Shown here: positions 6,607 to 12,523 of the stretch, in pieces
Numbering within the stretch: the first letter of the stretch is position 1
How the letters are laid out: every line of letters starts with the position of its first letter
DNA from: Candidatus Pelagibacter sp. TMED153
GTDB taxonomy: Bacteria; Pseudomonadota; Alphaproteobacteria; Pelagibacterales; Pelagibacteraceae
Direction: 5' to 3'
Length of the DNA stretch: 12,523 nucleotides
Assembly (NCBI GenBank): GCA_002169935.2
Contig: NHHC02000059.1
Coordinates: 1-12,523, forward strand
Translations under genes and position numbers: made by a program
Notes under the pieces: model-generated
Databases searched by the model: none
The model's input: the letters and a program-made list of their open reading frames with translations, nothing else
Told to the model about the DNA's origin: nothing

Positions 6607-7804
6607 GTCTCAATTTCCTATATTTAGACAAAAAATAAATGGTAAACCTTTAGTTTATCTAGATAGTGCAAACTCATCTCAAAAACCACAATCTGTTATA
6701 AACAGGTTGTCAAATTTTTATGAAACTGAATATTCGAATGTAGGAAGAAGCGTGCATTCGTTAGCAGTTAAAGCAACAAATAGATTTGAAGAATCAAGAG
6801 ATAAGATTCAAAAATATTTAAATGCAAAATATAGAGAGGAGATAATTTTTACAAAAAGCGCAACCGAGTCAATTAATTTAATAGCTTCTTCTTACGGGCA
6901 AAAATTTATTAGTAAAGGAGATGAAATTCTAAGTACAGAACTCGAACATCATTCTAATTATGTTCCTTGGCATTTTATAAGACAAAACAAAGGTGCGGTA
7001 ATAAAATTTGCTCCTGTAAATAAAAAGGGGGAAGTTGAAATAGATGAAATAAAAAAACTTATAACATCTAAAACAAAAATTATAGCTATTACCCATATCT
7101 CTAACGTTACTGGAACTATTATGCCAATAAAAAAAATTGTTGACTTAGCTAAAGAAAAAAATATTCCAGTTTTAGTTGATGGGACTCAAGGAGCTCCACA
7201 TCTCCAATTAGATATGCAAGAATTAGATTGTGATTTTTATGCAATATCATGTCATAAAATGTATGGCCCGAATGGATTAGGAATTTTATACGCTAAAAAA
7301 AAGTGGCTTGATGAATTACCACCTTATCAAGGGGGAGGTGGAATGATAAGTGAGGTTCTAAAAGATGAAATATCATTTGCCGATACGCCAACAAAGTTTG
7401 AGGCAGGAACATTGCAAACTGGAGATGTTGTGGCTTTTTCAGAGGCAATTAAATTTATTGAAGATATAGGAATTAAGAATATTCAAAATCACGAGAATGA
7501 AATTTTGGAGTACGGCATTGAAAAACTAAAAAAAAATAATTCAATAAACATTATTGGCGATCCAAAAGAGAGGGGATCAGTAATGTGTTTTACCATGAAA
7601 GGAATTCATCCTCATGATATTGCTACAATTTTAGATGAAGATGGCGTAGCAATCAGAGCAGGACATCACTGTTGCCAAATCTTACATGATAAATTTGGAA
7701 TACCAGCAACTGCTAGGGCCTCTGTAGGAGTTTATAATACAAAAGAAGATATAGACAAATTATGTAGCGCTATCGATAATTGCAAAAAAATTTTTAAGGT
7801 GTAG
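6587..7804 (+). CDS. sufS: Cysteine desulfurase SufS (group II)
   Basis: SufS is a PLP enzyme that converts cysteine to alanine and holds the sulfur as a persulfide for SufE or SufU. The 405-residue protein has the expected residues: His121 in ELEHHSNYVPW, Asp198 and Gln201 in VLVDGTQ, His223-Lys224 in SCHKMYGP (Lys224 forms the PLP Schiff base), Cys362 in the short group II loop AGHHCC, and Arg377 in ARASVGVYN. The catalytic cysteine is followed directly by a second cysteine (Cys363). The loop and the SUF neighbourhood separate it from IscS/NifS enzymes. The ATG at 6587 overlaps sufD by 20 bp and gives a normal N-terminus (IKSQFPIF...YLDSANSSQKP). The sufU gene follows with no gap. Confidence 0.96.
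   Translation: MNIKNIKSQFPIFRQKINGKPLVYLDSANSSQKPQSVINRLSNFYETEYSNVGRSVHSLAVKATNRFEESRDKIQKYLNAKYREEIIFTKSATESINLIASSYGQKFISKGDEILSTELEHHSNYVPWHFIRQNKGAVIKFAPVNKKGEVEIDEIKKLITSKTKIIAITHISNVTGTIMPIKKIVDLAKEKNIPVLVDGTQGAPHLQLDMQELDCDFYAISCHKMYGPNGLGILYAKKKWLDELPPYQGGGGMISEVLKDEISFADTPTKFEAGTLQTGDVVAFSEAIKFIEDIGIKNIQNHENEILEYGIEKLKKNNSINIIGDPKERGSVMCFTMKGIHPHDIATILDEDGVAIRAGHHCCQILHDKFGIPATARASVGVYNTKEDIDKLCSAIDNCKKIFKV
7796..7801 (+). promoter_or_regulatory. Shine-Dalgarno site of sufU
   Basis: AAGGTG within the last codons of sufS lies 3 bp before the sufU ATG at 7805. The spacing is short, but this is a clear purine-rich site where most genes in the window have none. Confidence 0.45.
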
Positions 7805-8251
7805 ATGGAATTAAAAGAACTGTATCAAGAAATAATATTAGATCACGCTAAAAATCCTCGTAATAAAGGAAAATGTATTGGTTATAATCGTGATGCTAAA
7901 GCCCACAATCCTTTATGTGGAGACAAAGTTCATATTTATTTAAATTTAGATGAAAATAAAATGATTAAAGATTTAAGTTTTGATGGAGAGGGTTGTGCAA
8001 TCTCTTTAGCTTCTGCGTCCATATTAACTGATACTTTAAAAGGAAAGGACCTAATTTTTACCAAAAAAGTTACCGATGATTTTTTAAACATGTTAACAAA
8101 TAAAGGTAAAATAACTGTAAACAGTCTTTCAGACGATCAAATTACAACAATAAATTCTTTAGCTGGTGTTCAAGAGTTTCCAATGAGAATAAAGTGTGCA
8201 ACTATGGCCTGGCATACATTTATATCTGCTTTGAAAGGAAAATTTAAATGA
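7805..8251 (+). CDS. sufU: SufU-type NifU-like sulfur acceptor
   Basis: A 148-residue IscU-fold protein of the SufU subgroup. The three conserved cysteines are Cys38 in NPLCGD, Cys64 in GEGCAIS and Cys131 in IKCATMAWHT, with Asp40 completing the zinc-ligand set known from Bacillus SufU. The segment between the second and third cysteines is long, and the IscU-specific histidine before the last cysteine is replaced by the R-x-KC pattern; both are SufU traits. In Gram-positive bacteria SufU is a zinc-dependent sulfurtransferase that accepts persulfide from SufS, so the same role is likely here. It directly abuts sufS and overlaps the next gene in ATGA fashion. Co-occurrence with a SufE-family gene in one operon is notable. 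Confidence 0.9.
   Translation: MELKELYQEIILDHAKNPRNKGKCIGYNRDAKAHNPLCGDKVHIYLNLDENKMIKDLSFDGEGCAISLASASILTDTLKGKDLIFTKKVTDDFLNMLTNKGKITVNSLSDDQITTINSLAGVQEFPMRIKCATMAWHTFISALKGKFK
8234..8239 (+). promoter_or_regulatory. Shine-Dalgarno site of the sufT-like gene
   Basis: AAAGGA at the end of sufU lies 8 bp before the ATG at 8248. It supports that start, together with the ATGA stop-start overlap. Confidence 0.5.
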
Positions 8252-8550
8252 GTGAATTAAAAAAGGAAGTAATTTCAGAAATAAAAAAGATATATGATCC
8301 TGAAATACCAGTTAATATTTACGAACTTGGTTTAATTTATAAAATAGAAATTAATGAGAATGGAAAAGTTAACATCGAAATGACCTTAACATCACCTAAT
8401 TGCCCAGTAGCAGAAAGTTTGCCAAAAATGGTAAAAGAGAATATATTGATGGTGGAAGGTGTTAAAGATGTTGATCTTAAAATAGTTTGGGATCCGCCAT
8501 GGACTAAAGATAAGATGTCCGAAGCAGCTAAACTAGAATTAAATTTATGA
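8248..8550 (+). CDS. sufT: SufT-like DUF59/MIP18-family Fe-S maturation protein
   Basis: A 100-residue single-domain DUF59 (MIP18-family) protein. The conserved block DPEIPVNIYELGLIY (residues 17-31) and the loop MTLTSPNCPVAESLP (45-59, with Cys52) are diagnostic. The C-terminal part has VWDPPWTKDKMSE, as in SUF-associated members. Family members assist Fe-S protein maturation, probably in cluster delivery; the exact chemistry is not settled. The gene overlaps sufU and sufA by 4 bp each (ATGA junctions), so translation is likely coupled. Its place between sufU and sufA is common in SUF operons. Confidence 0.9.
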   Translation: MSELKKEVISEIKKIYDPEIPVNIYELGLIYKIEINENGKVNIEMTLTSPNCPVAESLPKMVKENILMVEGVKDVDLKIVWDPPWTKDKMSEAAKLELNL

Positions 8551-8882
8551 GTGAAAAAGTAATTAAACTAAGCGATAATGCAGTTAGCAGAATTAAAGAA
8601 ATCATGTCTCAAGCTGAAAATTCAACTATTGGAGTTAGAGTAGGTGTAAAATCAGGAGGTTGTGCAGGCATGTCTTATATTATGGAGTATGCTGAAGATG
8701 TTAAGCCAAATGAAGAAATTATTGAAGACAAAGGAGTAAAAGTTTTAATAGATCCAAAAGCTATAATGTATCTTCTGGGCACAGAAATGGATTACAAAAG
8801 AGAAAAGTTCTCGTCACAATTTGTATTTAAAAATCCTAATGAGACGGAAAGATGTGGATGTGGTGAGTCGTTTAAAGTATAA
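8547..8882 (+). CDS. sufA: A-type Fe-S carrier (SufA/IscA/HesB family)
   Basis: A-type carriers receive clusters from the scaffold and pass them to apoproteins. The 111-residue protein carries the three invariant cysteines: Cys39 in SGGCAGMSY, and Cys103 and Cys105 in the C-terminal RCGCGESF. The length and the LSDNAVSRIKEIM start are standard. The symbol sufA reflects its operon; sequence alone does not cleanly separate SufA from IscA or ErpA. It is the last gene of the operon and ends 3 bp from the convergent glnA stop codon. No hairpin terminator can be seen in that gap, so transcripts probably run into each other. Confidence 0.93.
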   Translation: MSEKVIKLSDNAVSRIKEIMSQAENSTIGVRVGVKSGGCAGMSYIMEYAEDVKPNEEIIEDKGVKVLIDPKAIMYLLGTEMDYKREKFSSQFVFKNPNETERCGCGESFKV

Positions 8883-8885
8883 CAA

Positions 8886-10292
8886 TTATCCGCTATAATA
8901 CATTTCAAATTCTATTGGATGCGGAGTATGTTCGAATTTATAAATTTCTTGAAATTTTAAATCAATATAAGCGTCTATTTGATCATCTGTAAAAACACCA
9001 CCTTGAGTTAAAAATTTTCTATCTTTATCAAGATTCTGCATTGCTTCTCTTAATGAACCGCAAACAGTAGGTAATTTTTTAACTTCATCCTCTGATAATG
9101 AATATAAATCTTCATCAAAAGATTTACCTGGATCAATTTTATTTTTAATTCCATCTATGCCAGCCATTAGCATTGATGCAAAAGTTAAATATGGATTACC
9201 TGCTGCATCGGGAAATCTAATTTCCATTCTTGCTGCTTTAGGATTCATTATTACAGGTATCCTACAAGACGCTGATCTATTTCTAGCAGAATAAGCTAAA
9301 ATAACCGGAGCTTCAAATCCAGGAATTAATCTTTTATAACTATTAGTAGTAGCGTTTGCAAAAGCGTTAATTGCTTTTGCATGTTTTAAAATTCCTCCAA
9401 TGTAATAAAGAGCAGTTTTTGATAAACCAGCATATTCTTTACCCATGAATACAGGTGTACTACCTTTCCAAACTGATTGATGACAATGCATACCAGAACC
9501 GTTGTCACCTTTAACCGGTTTTGGCATAAATGTAGCTGTCTTTCCAAAAGAGTGTGTAACCATTTGAACTGCGTATTTGTACAGTTGAACATTATCAGCC
9601 ATGTTCGTTAACGTTCCAAAATACATTCCTAATTCATGTTGACTAGGAGCAACTTCATGGTGATGTTTTTCAACTTTAACACCCATATCTTTTAAAGCTT
9701 TTAAATATTCTCCACGCATGTCTTGCGCGCTGTCAACTGGTGGAACAGGAAAGTAACCACCTTTAATTCCTGGTCTGTGAGCCATGTTTCCATTCTCATA
9801 TTTTTTACCTGTATTGTATGGACCTTCTGAACTATCTATTGCGAAGCTAGTTTCATTCATATCATTTTTGAATCTAACATCATCAAATACAAAAAATTCT
9901 GGCTCAGGACCAAAATAAGCTTTGTCTCCTATGCCTGATTTTTTCAAATACTCTTCTGCTTTTTTAGCTGTTCCTCGTGGATCTCTTTCATATGGGTTTT
10001 TTTTAACTGCATCCAAAATGTCACAAAAAATATTTAATGTTGTATGTGAGTTAAAAGGATCAATAATTGGCCTGTCTAGATCTGGCTTTAAAATCATATC
10101 GGACTCATTTATTGCTTTCCATCCTGCAATAGAAGAACCATCAAAAAATACACCTTTATTTAACATGTCTTCATCAACAACTGTGGAGTCCATCGTCAAA
10201 TGTTGCAGTTTACCTTTTGGGTCAGTAAATCTTAGATCGACAAATTCGACTTGCTTGTCTTTAATTAATTTTAGGACGCTCTTTGAGCTCAT
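8886..10292 (-). CDS. glnA: Glutamine synthetase type I
   Basis: Glutamine synthetase joins ammonia and glutamate with ATP in the cytoplasm; type I enzymes form dodecamers. The 468-residue length is standard. Visible active-site elements are the FDGSSIAGW latch (50-58), GPEPEFFVFDD with metal ligands Glu130 and Glu132, HHHEVAPSQHE (210-220), NGSGMHCHQS with His269, and NRSASCRIP. The tyrosine in DLYSLSEDE (Tyr397) sits at the adenylylation site of the GSI-beta subgroup and the following PTVCGSLREAM region fits, so covalent regulation is possible. Neither glnE nor glnB is in the window. The start at 10292 gives the usual short N-terminus; no strong Shine-Dalgarno site precedes it. Its promoter lies in the divergent gap at 10293-10452. 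Confidence 0.97.
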   Translation of the reverse strand: MSSKSVLKLIKDKQVEFVDLRFTDPKGKLQHLTMDSTVVDEDMLNKGVFFDGSSIAGWKAINESDMILKPDLDRPIIDPFNSHTTLNIFCDILDAVKKNPYERDPRGTAKKAEEYLKKSGIGDKAYFGPEPEFFVFDDVRFKNDMNETSFAIDSSEGPYNTGKKYENGNMAHRPGIKGGYFPVPPVDSAQDMRGEYLKALKDMGVKVEKHHHEVAPSQHELGMYFGTLTNMADNVQLYKYAVQMVTHSFGKTATFMPKPVKGDNGSGMHCHQSVWKGSTPVFMGKEYAGLSKTALYYIGGILKHAKAINAFANATTNSYKRLIPGFEAPVILAYSARNRSASCRIPVIMNPKAARMEIRFPDAAGNPYLTFASMLMAGIDGIKNKIDPGKSFDEDLYSLSEDEVKKLPTVCGSLREAMQNLDKDRKFLTQGGVFTDDQIDAYIDLKFQEIYKFEHTPHPIEFEMYYSG

Positions 10293-10452
10293 TCTACAAT
10301 ACCTTATTATTTTAAAATTGCATTAAAATTAAAAAACTATATTGAACAGTACTATTATATAATCAAATGATTTCAATATATAGATATTAACATATACCAG
10401 CTATGCACTTAATTCATAACTCATTATATTACTTAATCCGATCATATTAGAA
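10293..10452. promoter_or_regulatory. Divergent intergenic region between glnA and the EamA permease
   Basis: A 160-bp very AT-rich gap that must contain the glnA promoter (leftward) and the permease promoter (rightward). A leftward -10 match (TATAAT on the minus strand) lies at 10354-10359 and a rightward TATAAT at 10358-10363, but neither has a convincing -35 element at normal spacing. I see no recognisable riboswitch and no sigma-54 element. Confidence 0.4.
10338..10380. repeat. Inverted repeat upstream of glnA
   Basis: Perfect 9-bp arms TATATTGAA (10338-10346) and TTCAATATA (10372-10380) enclose 25 bp that contain both TATAAT-like boxes and a small AATCA/TGATT dyad (10361-10365/10368-10372). 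It could be a two-site operator controlling glnA. In DNA this AT-rich some palindromes occur by chance, so function is uncertain. Confidence 0.4.
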
Positions 10453-11340
10453 ATGAGAGAAGCTAAACCGATAGATCTATTTCTTTTGATTTTACTTGGC
10501 TTAATTTGGGGCTCATCTTTCTTTAATATCAAAATTGCAACTTATTCATACGATCCATTTACACTAGCTTTAATAAGAGTTATCTTTGCAAGTATACCTT
10601 TATTCTTACTCTGCAAATATCAAAATATTAAGATTGAAGCTTTTTCAAAAAACTGGAAACCCTATGCAATTATTGGTCTTTGCAATATTGCTATTCCATT
10701 TACTTTAATCGCTATAGGAACTGCTAAGATTAATAGTTATTTAGCTGCAATGTTAATGAGCACTACACCGATGAGCGGAATAATTCTTGCGCATTTTTTT
10801 ACTAAAAATGAAAAAATAACTCTATTAAAATCCATTGGAATTTTAATTGGATTTTCAGGTATATTATTTCTATTTTTTGATAAATTGATTATTAACCAAA
10901 GTAATTATATTTATGTTTTAATTACTATTTTAGGTTCAACATTTTATTCAATTGGGGGAATTTTAACCTTAAAATTAAAAACAAAGGGAAATGAAAATGT
11001 TACTACATCTACAACTCTTTGGTCAGTAATTTTTTTATTTCCTTTATCAATGATTTTTGAAACACCTTGGCAATCAACCCCTTCACTAGAGTCTACTTTA
11101 GCGTTATTATATCTTGGCGTAATTGCAACAGGATTAGCTTGGTTGATTAGATTTAGAATATTAACTGTGAATGGTTTAGTTTTTCAAACTCAAGTAGCGT
11201 ACCTAATTCCTATTTTTGGAGTTTTATTCGGGTATTTATTGATGGATGAAATAATAACTTGGAGAGTGTTGATATCTTTGATTATAATAATATTAGGTAT
11301 TTATATTGTAAAAAAAAACAATAAAGGTAGAAAAAAATAA
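10453..11340 (+). CDS. EamA/DMT-family permease
   Basis: A 295-residue inner-membrane protein of the drug/metabolite transporter superfamily, built as two EamA repeats of five helices. Hydrophobic segments lie near residues 8-26, 36-54, 70-90, 95-115, 123-142, 152-173, 184-202, 214-232, 243-263 and 268-286. Typical signatures are LIWGSSFFNIKIA in helix 1, LIRVIFASIPL in helix 2, and the second-repeat AYLIPIFGVLFGYLLMDE block (249-266). The C-terminus is lysine/arginine-rich and cytoplasmic. Family members export or import amino acids, nucleosides or other metabolites, and the substrate cannot be read from the sequence. It is divergent from glnA and followed after 1 bp by the sugar transferase gene, so the two probably form one transcript. 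Confidence 0.9.
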   Translation: MREAKPIDLFLLILLGLIWGSSFFNIKIATYSYDPFTLALIRVIFASIPLFLLCKYQNIKIEAFSKNWKPYAIIGLCNIAIPFTLIAIGTAKINSYLAAMLMSTTPMSGIILAHFFTKNEKITLLKSIGILIGFSGILFLFFDKLIINQSNYIYVLITILGSTFYSIGGILTLKLKTKGNENVTTSTTLWSVIFLFPLSMIFETPWQSTPSLESTLALLYLGVIATGLAWLIRFRILTVNGLVFQTQVAYLIPIFGVLFGYLLMDEIITWRVLISLIIIILGIYIVKKNNKGRKK

Positions 11341-11341
11341 A

Positions 11342-12403
11342 ATGCAGACAGACTCAATTGAATTAAGTTTTTTATCAATTTTTGCATTTATAACTTTTTT
11401 TATTTTTTTAATTATAAGCAAATATTCATATAAATTTAATAATGGGATTCTTTTAGATGAAGACTTTCTTAAACCTCAGGCATTTCACAGTGAGTCAATT
11501 TCCCGTGGTGGAGGTATAGCAAGTATAATTGCTTTATTTGTATTTTTTGGAATTTATCATCTTCTTTTCTCAAAGATACTTTATGAATATGTTTTCCTAT
11601 CCACGAGCTTATTTTTAGTAGGGTATTTAGATGACATAAAAATGAGAATCAGTCCAAATTTAAGATTAATATTAATGATAATGTTTTTAATTACATTTAT
11701 AATATTTTTGCCTATTGAGGTTAGACATATTGATTTAATTTTTTTAAATTCTTGGCTCGATAATAAAGTTTTTTCAACTATTTTTATACTTTTATGCTTC
11801 TTATTTGTTGTTAATGGAGCAAATTTGATTGATGGGTTTAATGGTCTTTTAACAATTCATTTAATAATTATTAATTCAGTTTTGTTATTTTTAAACTTAG
11901 ATAACAGTCAATTTGAATTTTCATTTTTTCTAACAGCACAAATTATTATTTTAATTTCCTTTCTTCTTTTTAATTTTCCAAAAGCTAAAATGTTTTTAGG
12001 CGATAGTGGCTCATACTTATTTGGATCCTTAATTTCTTTAAACATAATTATTACTAATAACTTAAATTCAAATATTTCATCCTTCTTTTTTTGCATTTTA
12101 TTATTTTATCTATTTTTCGAAGTTTTTTTTTCTTTTTTTAGAAAAATTTATCAAAAAAAATCACCAGTTTTTCCAGACAATCAACATTTACACATGCTTT
12201 CATTTATAAAAATTTCTAAGGTTTTTGGACACGATAAAAGCAATTATATCAACTCTATCATTATAAATTCAATTTTTTCTATTTTTGTTTTACCCTCTAT
12301 ATATTTTGCTGATAATAGTCTAATTTGTAAGTATTGGTTTTTTACTTTAATTCTAATTTATACATTAATTTATTTTCGACTTTATCATTTAACAAAAAAT
12401 TAA
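11342..12403 (+). CDS. WecA/MraY-family polyprenyl-phosphate sugar-1-phosphate transferase
   Basis: A 353-residue polytopic membrane enzyme of the glycosyltransferase 4 (WecA/TagO/MraY) family. Such enzymes move a sugar-1-phosphate from a UDP-sugar onto undecaprenyl phosphate, starting O-antigen, teichoic acid or peptidoglycan lipid intermediates. The hallmark motifs are in order: SRGGGIA (54-60), GYLDDIK with the paired Asp97-Asp98 (94-100), NGANLIDGFNGL (158-169), FLGDSGS with Asp221 (218-224), and PDNQHLHM (278-285), the sugar-recognition loop. The PD-x-x-HLH loop points to the WecA/WbpL branch and away from MraY, so the likely role is initiating surface polysaccharide; the exact sugar is unknown. 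About ten hydrophobic segments are visible. It is 1 bp downstream of the permease and 29 bp upstream of the tRNA gene. Confidence 0.88.
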   Translation: MQTDSIELSFLSIFAFITFFIFLIISKYSYKFNNGILLDEDFLKPQAFHSESISRGGGIASIIALFVFFGIYHLLFSKILYEYVFLSTSLFLVGYLDDIKMRISPNLRLILMIMFLITFIIFLPIEVRHIDLIFLNSWLDNKVFSTIFILLCFLFVVNGANLIDGFNGLLTIHLIIINSVLLFLNLDNSQFEFSFFLTAQIIILISFLLFNFPKAKMFLGDSGSYLFGSLISLNIIITNNLNSNISSFFFCILLFYLFFEVFFSFFRKIYQKKSPVFPDNQHLHMLSFIKISKVFGHDKSNYINSIIINSIFSIFVLPSIYFADNSLICKYWFFTLILIYTLIYFRLYHLTKN

Positions 12404-12416
12404 ATTGATATATAAA
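12388..12416 (+). promoter_or_regulatory. Possible tRNA-Leu promoter
   Basis: TTTAAC (12388-12393) and TATAAA (12411-12416) are spaced by 17 bp and would start transcription around 12423, about 10 bases before the mature tRNA. The -35 match is weak and partly within the end of the upstream gene. Read-through from that gene is an alternative. Confidence 0.3.
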
Positions 12417-12432
12417 AATACAATTATAATTT

Positions 12433-12517
12433 GGGCAAGTGGCGGAATTGGTATACGCGCTGGTCTTAGAAACCAGTGCCGCAAGGCTTAAGAGTTCGAG
12501 TCTCTTCTTGCCCACCA
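12433..12517 (+). tRNA. tRNA-Leu(UAG)
   Basis: An 85-base class II tRNA. The acceptor stem GGGCAAG (12433-12439) pairs with CTTGCCC (12507-12513), followed by discriminator A and an encoded CCA (12515-12517). The anticodon stem CTGGT/ACCAG encloses loop CTTAGAA with anticodon TAG at 12467-12469, which reads CUA and probably other CUN codons. The D-arm region (GGCGGAATTGG) is typical of leucine tRNAs, the long variable arm forms GCC-GCAA-GGC, and the T-arm is AAGAG-TTCGAGT-CTCTT. All stems pair fully. Confidence 0.97.
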
Positions 12518-12523
12518 AAAAAA

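Noticed and set aside
8883..8885. Possible bidirectional terminator between sufA and glnA
   Set aside because: The gap is 3 bp and I found no GC-rich hairpin with a T run in the adjoining gene ends.
9386..9592. 68-codon minus-strand frame within glnA
   Set aside because: It is an alternate frame of a strongly conserved gene on the same strand, with no independent support.
9922..10326. 134-codon open frame on the plus strand opposite glnA
   Set aside because: It lies almost wholly antisense to the highly conserved glnA N-terminal half and has no recognisable domain; it is explained as a coding shadow.
11908..12096. 62-codon minus-strand frame within the sugar transferase gene
   Set aside because: It is antisense to motif-bearing coding sequence and is low-complexity, lysine-rich.
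12425..12430. TATAAT box just before the tRNA-Leu gene
   Set aside because: It lies only 2 bp from the mature tRNA 5' end, so transcription would begin inside the tRNA; the TATAAA at 12411 fits better.
1..12523. CRISPR array, insertion sequence, prophage or integrase genes
   Set aside because: No regularly spaced repeats, terminal inverted repeats or recombinase motifs were found; the window is ordinary chromosomal gene content.

Overview
The window looks like a piece of a streamlined alphaproteobacterial genome, most likely SAR11 (Pelagibacterales). This rests on very AT-rich coding DNA, almost no intergenic space, many short gene overlaps, weak or absent Shine-Dalgarno sequences, and the protein families present (IscR-led SUF operon, type I glutamine synthetase, tRNA with encoded CCA). 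The lineage is inferred from style and gene content, because no marker gene such as rRNA is present.

Layout. (1) 32-1129 (+) anmK, anhydro-N-acetylmuramic acid kinase, runs tail-to-tail into a COG2945-type alpha/beta hydrolase (1122-1778, -). (2) A 132-bp divergent promoter region follows, holding a 27-bp dyad (TAATTCC-N13-GGAATTA, 1853-1879). (3) A nearly gapless ten-gene operon for iron-sulfur cluster assembly occupies 1911-8882 (+): iscR-type regulator, sufB, a VOC/extradiol-dioxygenase-like gene, a SufE-family gene, sufC, sufD, sufS, sufU, a sufT-like (DUF59) gene and an A-type carrier (sufA). (4) glnA on the minus strand (8886-10292) ends 3 bp from sufA. (5) A 160-bp divergent intergenic region with a 9-bp-arm inverted repeat precedes (6) an EamA/DMT permease (10453-11340, +), a WecA/MraY-family polyprenyl-phosphate sugar transferase (11342-12403, +) and a tRNA-Leu(UAG) (12433-12517, +).

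How the genes work together. SufS removes sulfur from cysteine. SufE and/or SufU carry the persulfide. The SufBCD complex assembles the cluster, and SufA and SufT help deliver it to target proteins. The IscR-like regulator, which has three cysteines and a histidine in the IscR arrangement, probably senses cluster supply and binds the dyad just upstream of its own gene. The VOC gene between sufB and sufE is not a standard SUF component, and it is the main candidate here for an undescribed accessory.

The most striking anomaly is that sufC is broken in this sequence by a -1 frameshift at a run of 12 A (5057-5068), exactly between the ABC signature motif and Walker B. Adding one A restores a full 247-residue SufC. 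Either the sequence is one base short at a homopolymer, or the organism makes SufC by slippage on the A tract, or the gene is a recent mutant. SufC is expected to be required for SUF function and no ISC system is visible here, so real loss is the least likely reading.
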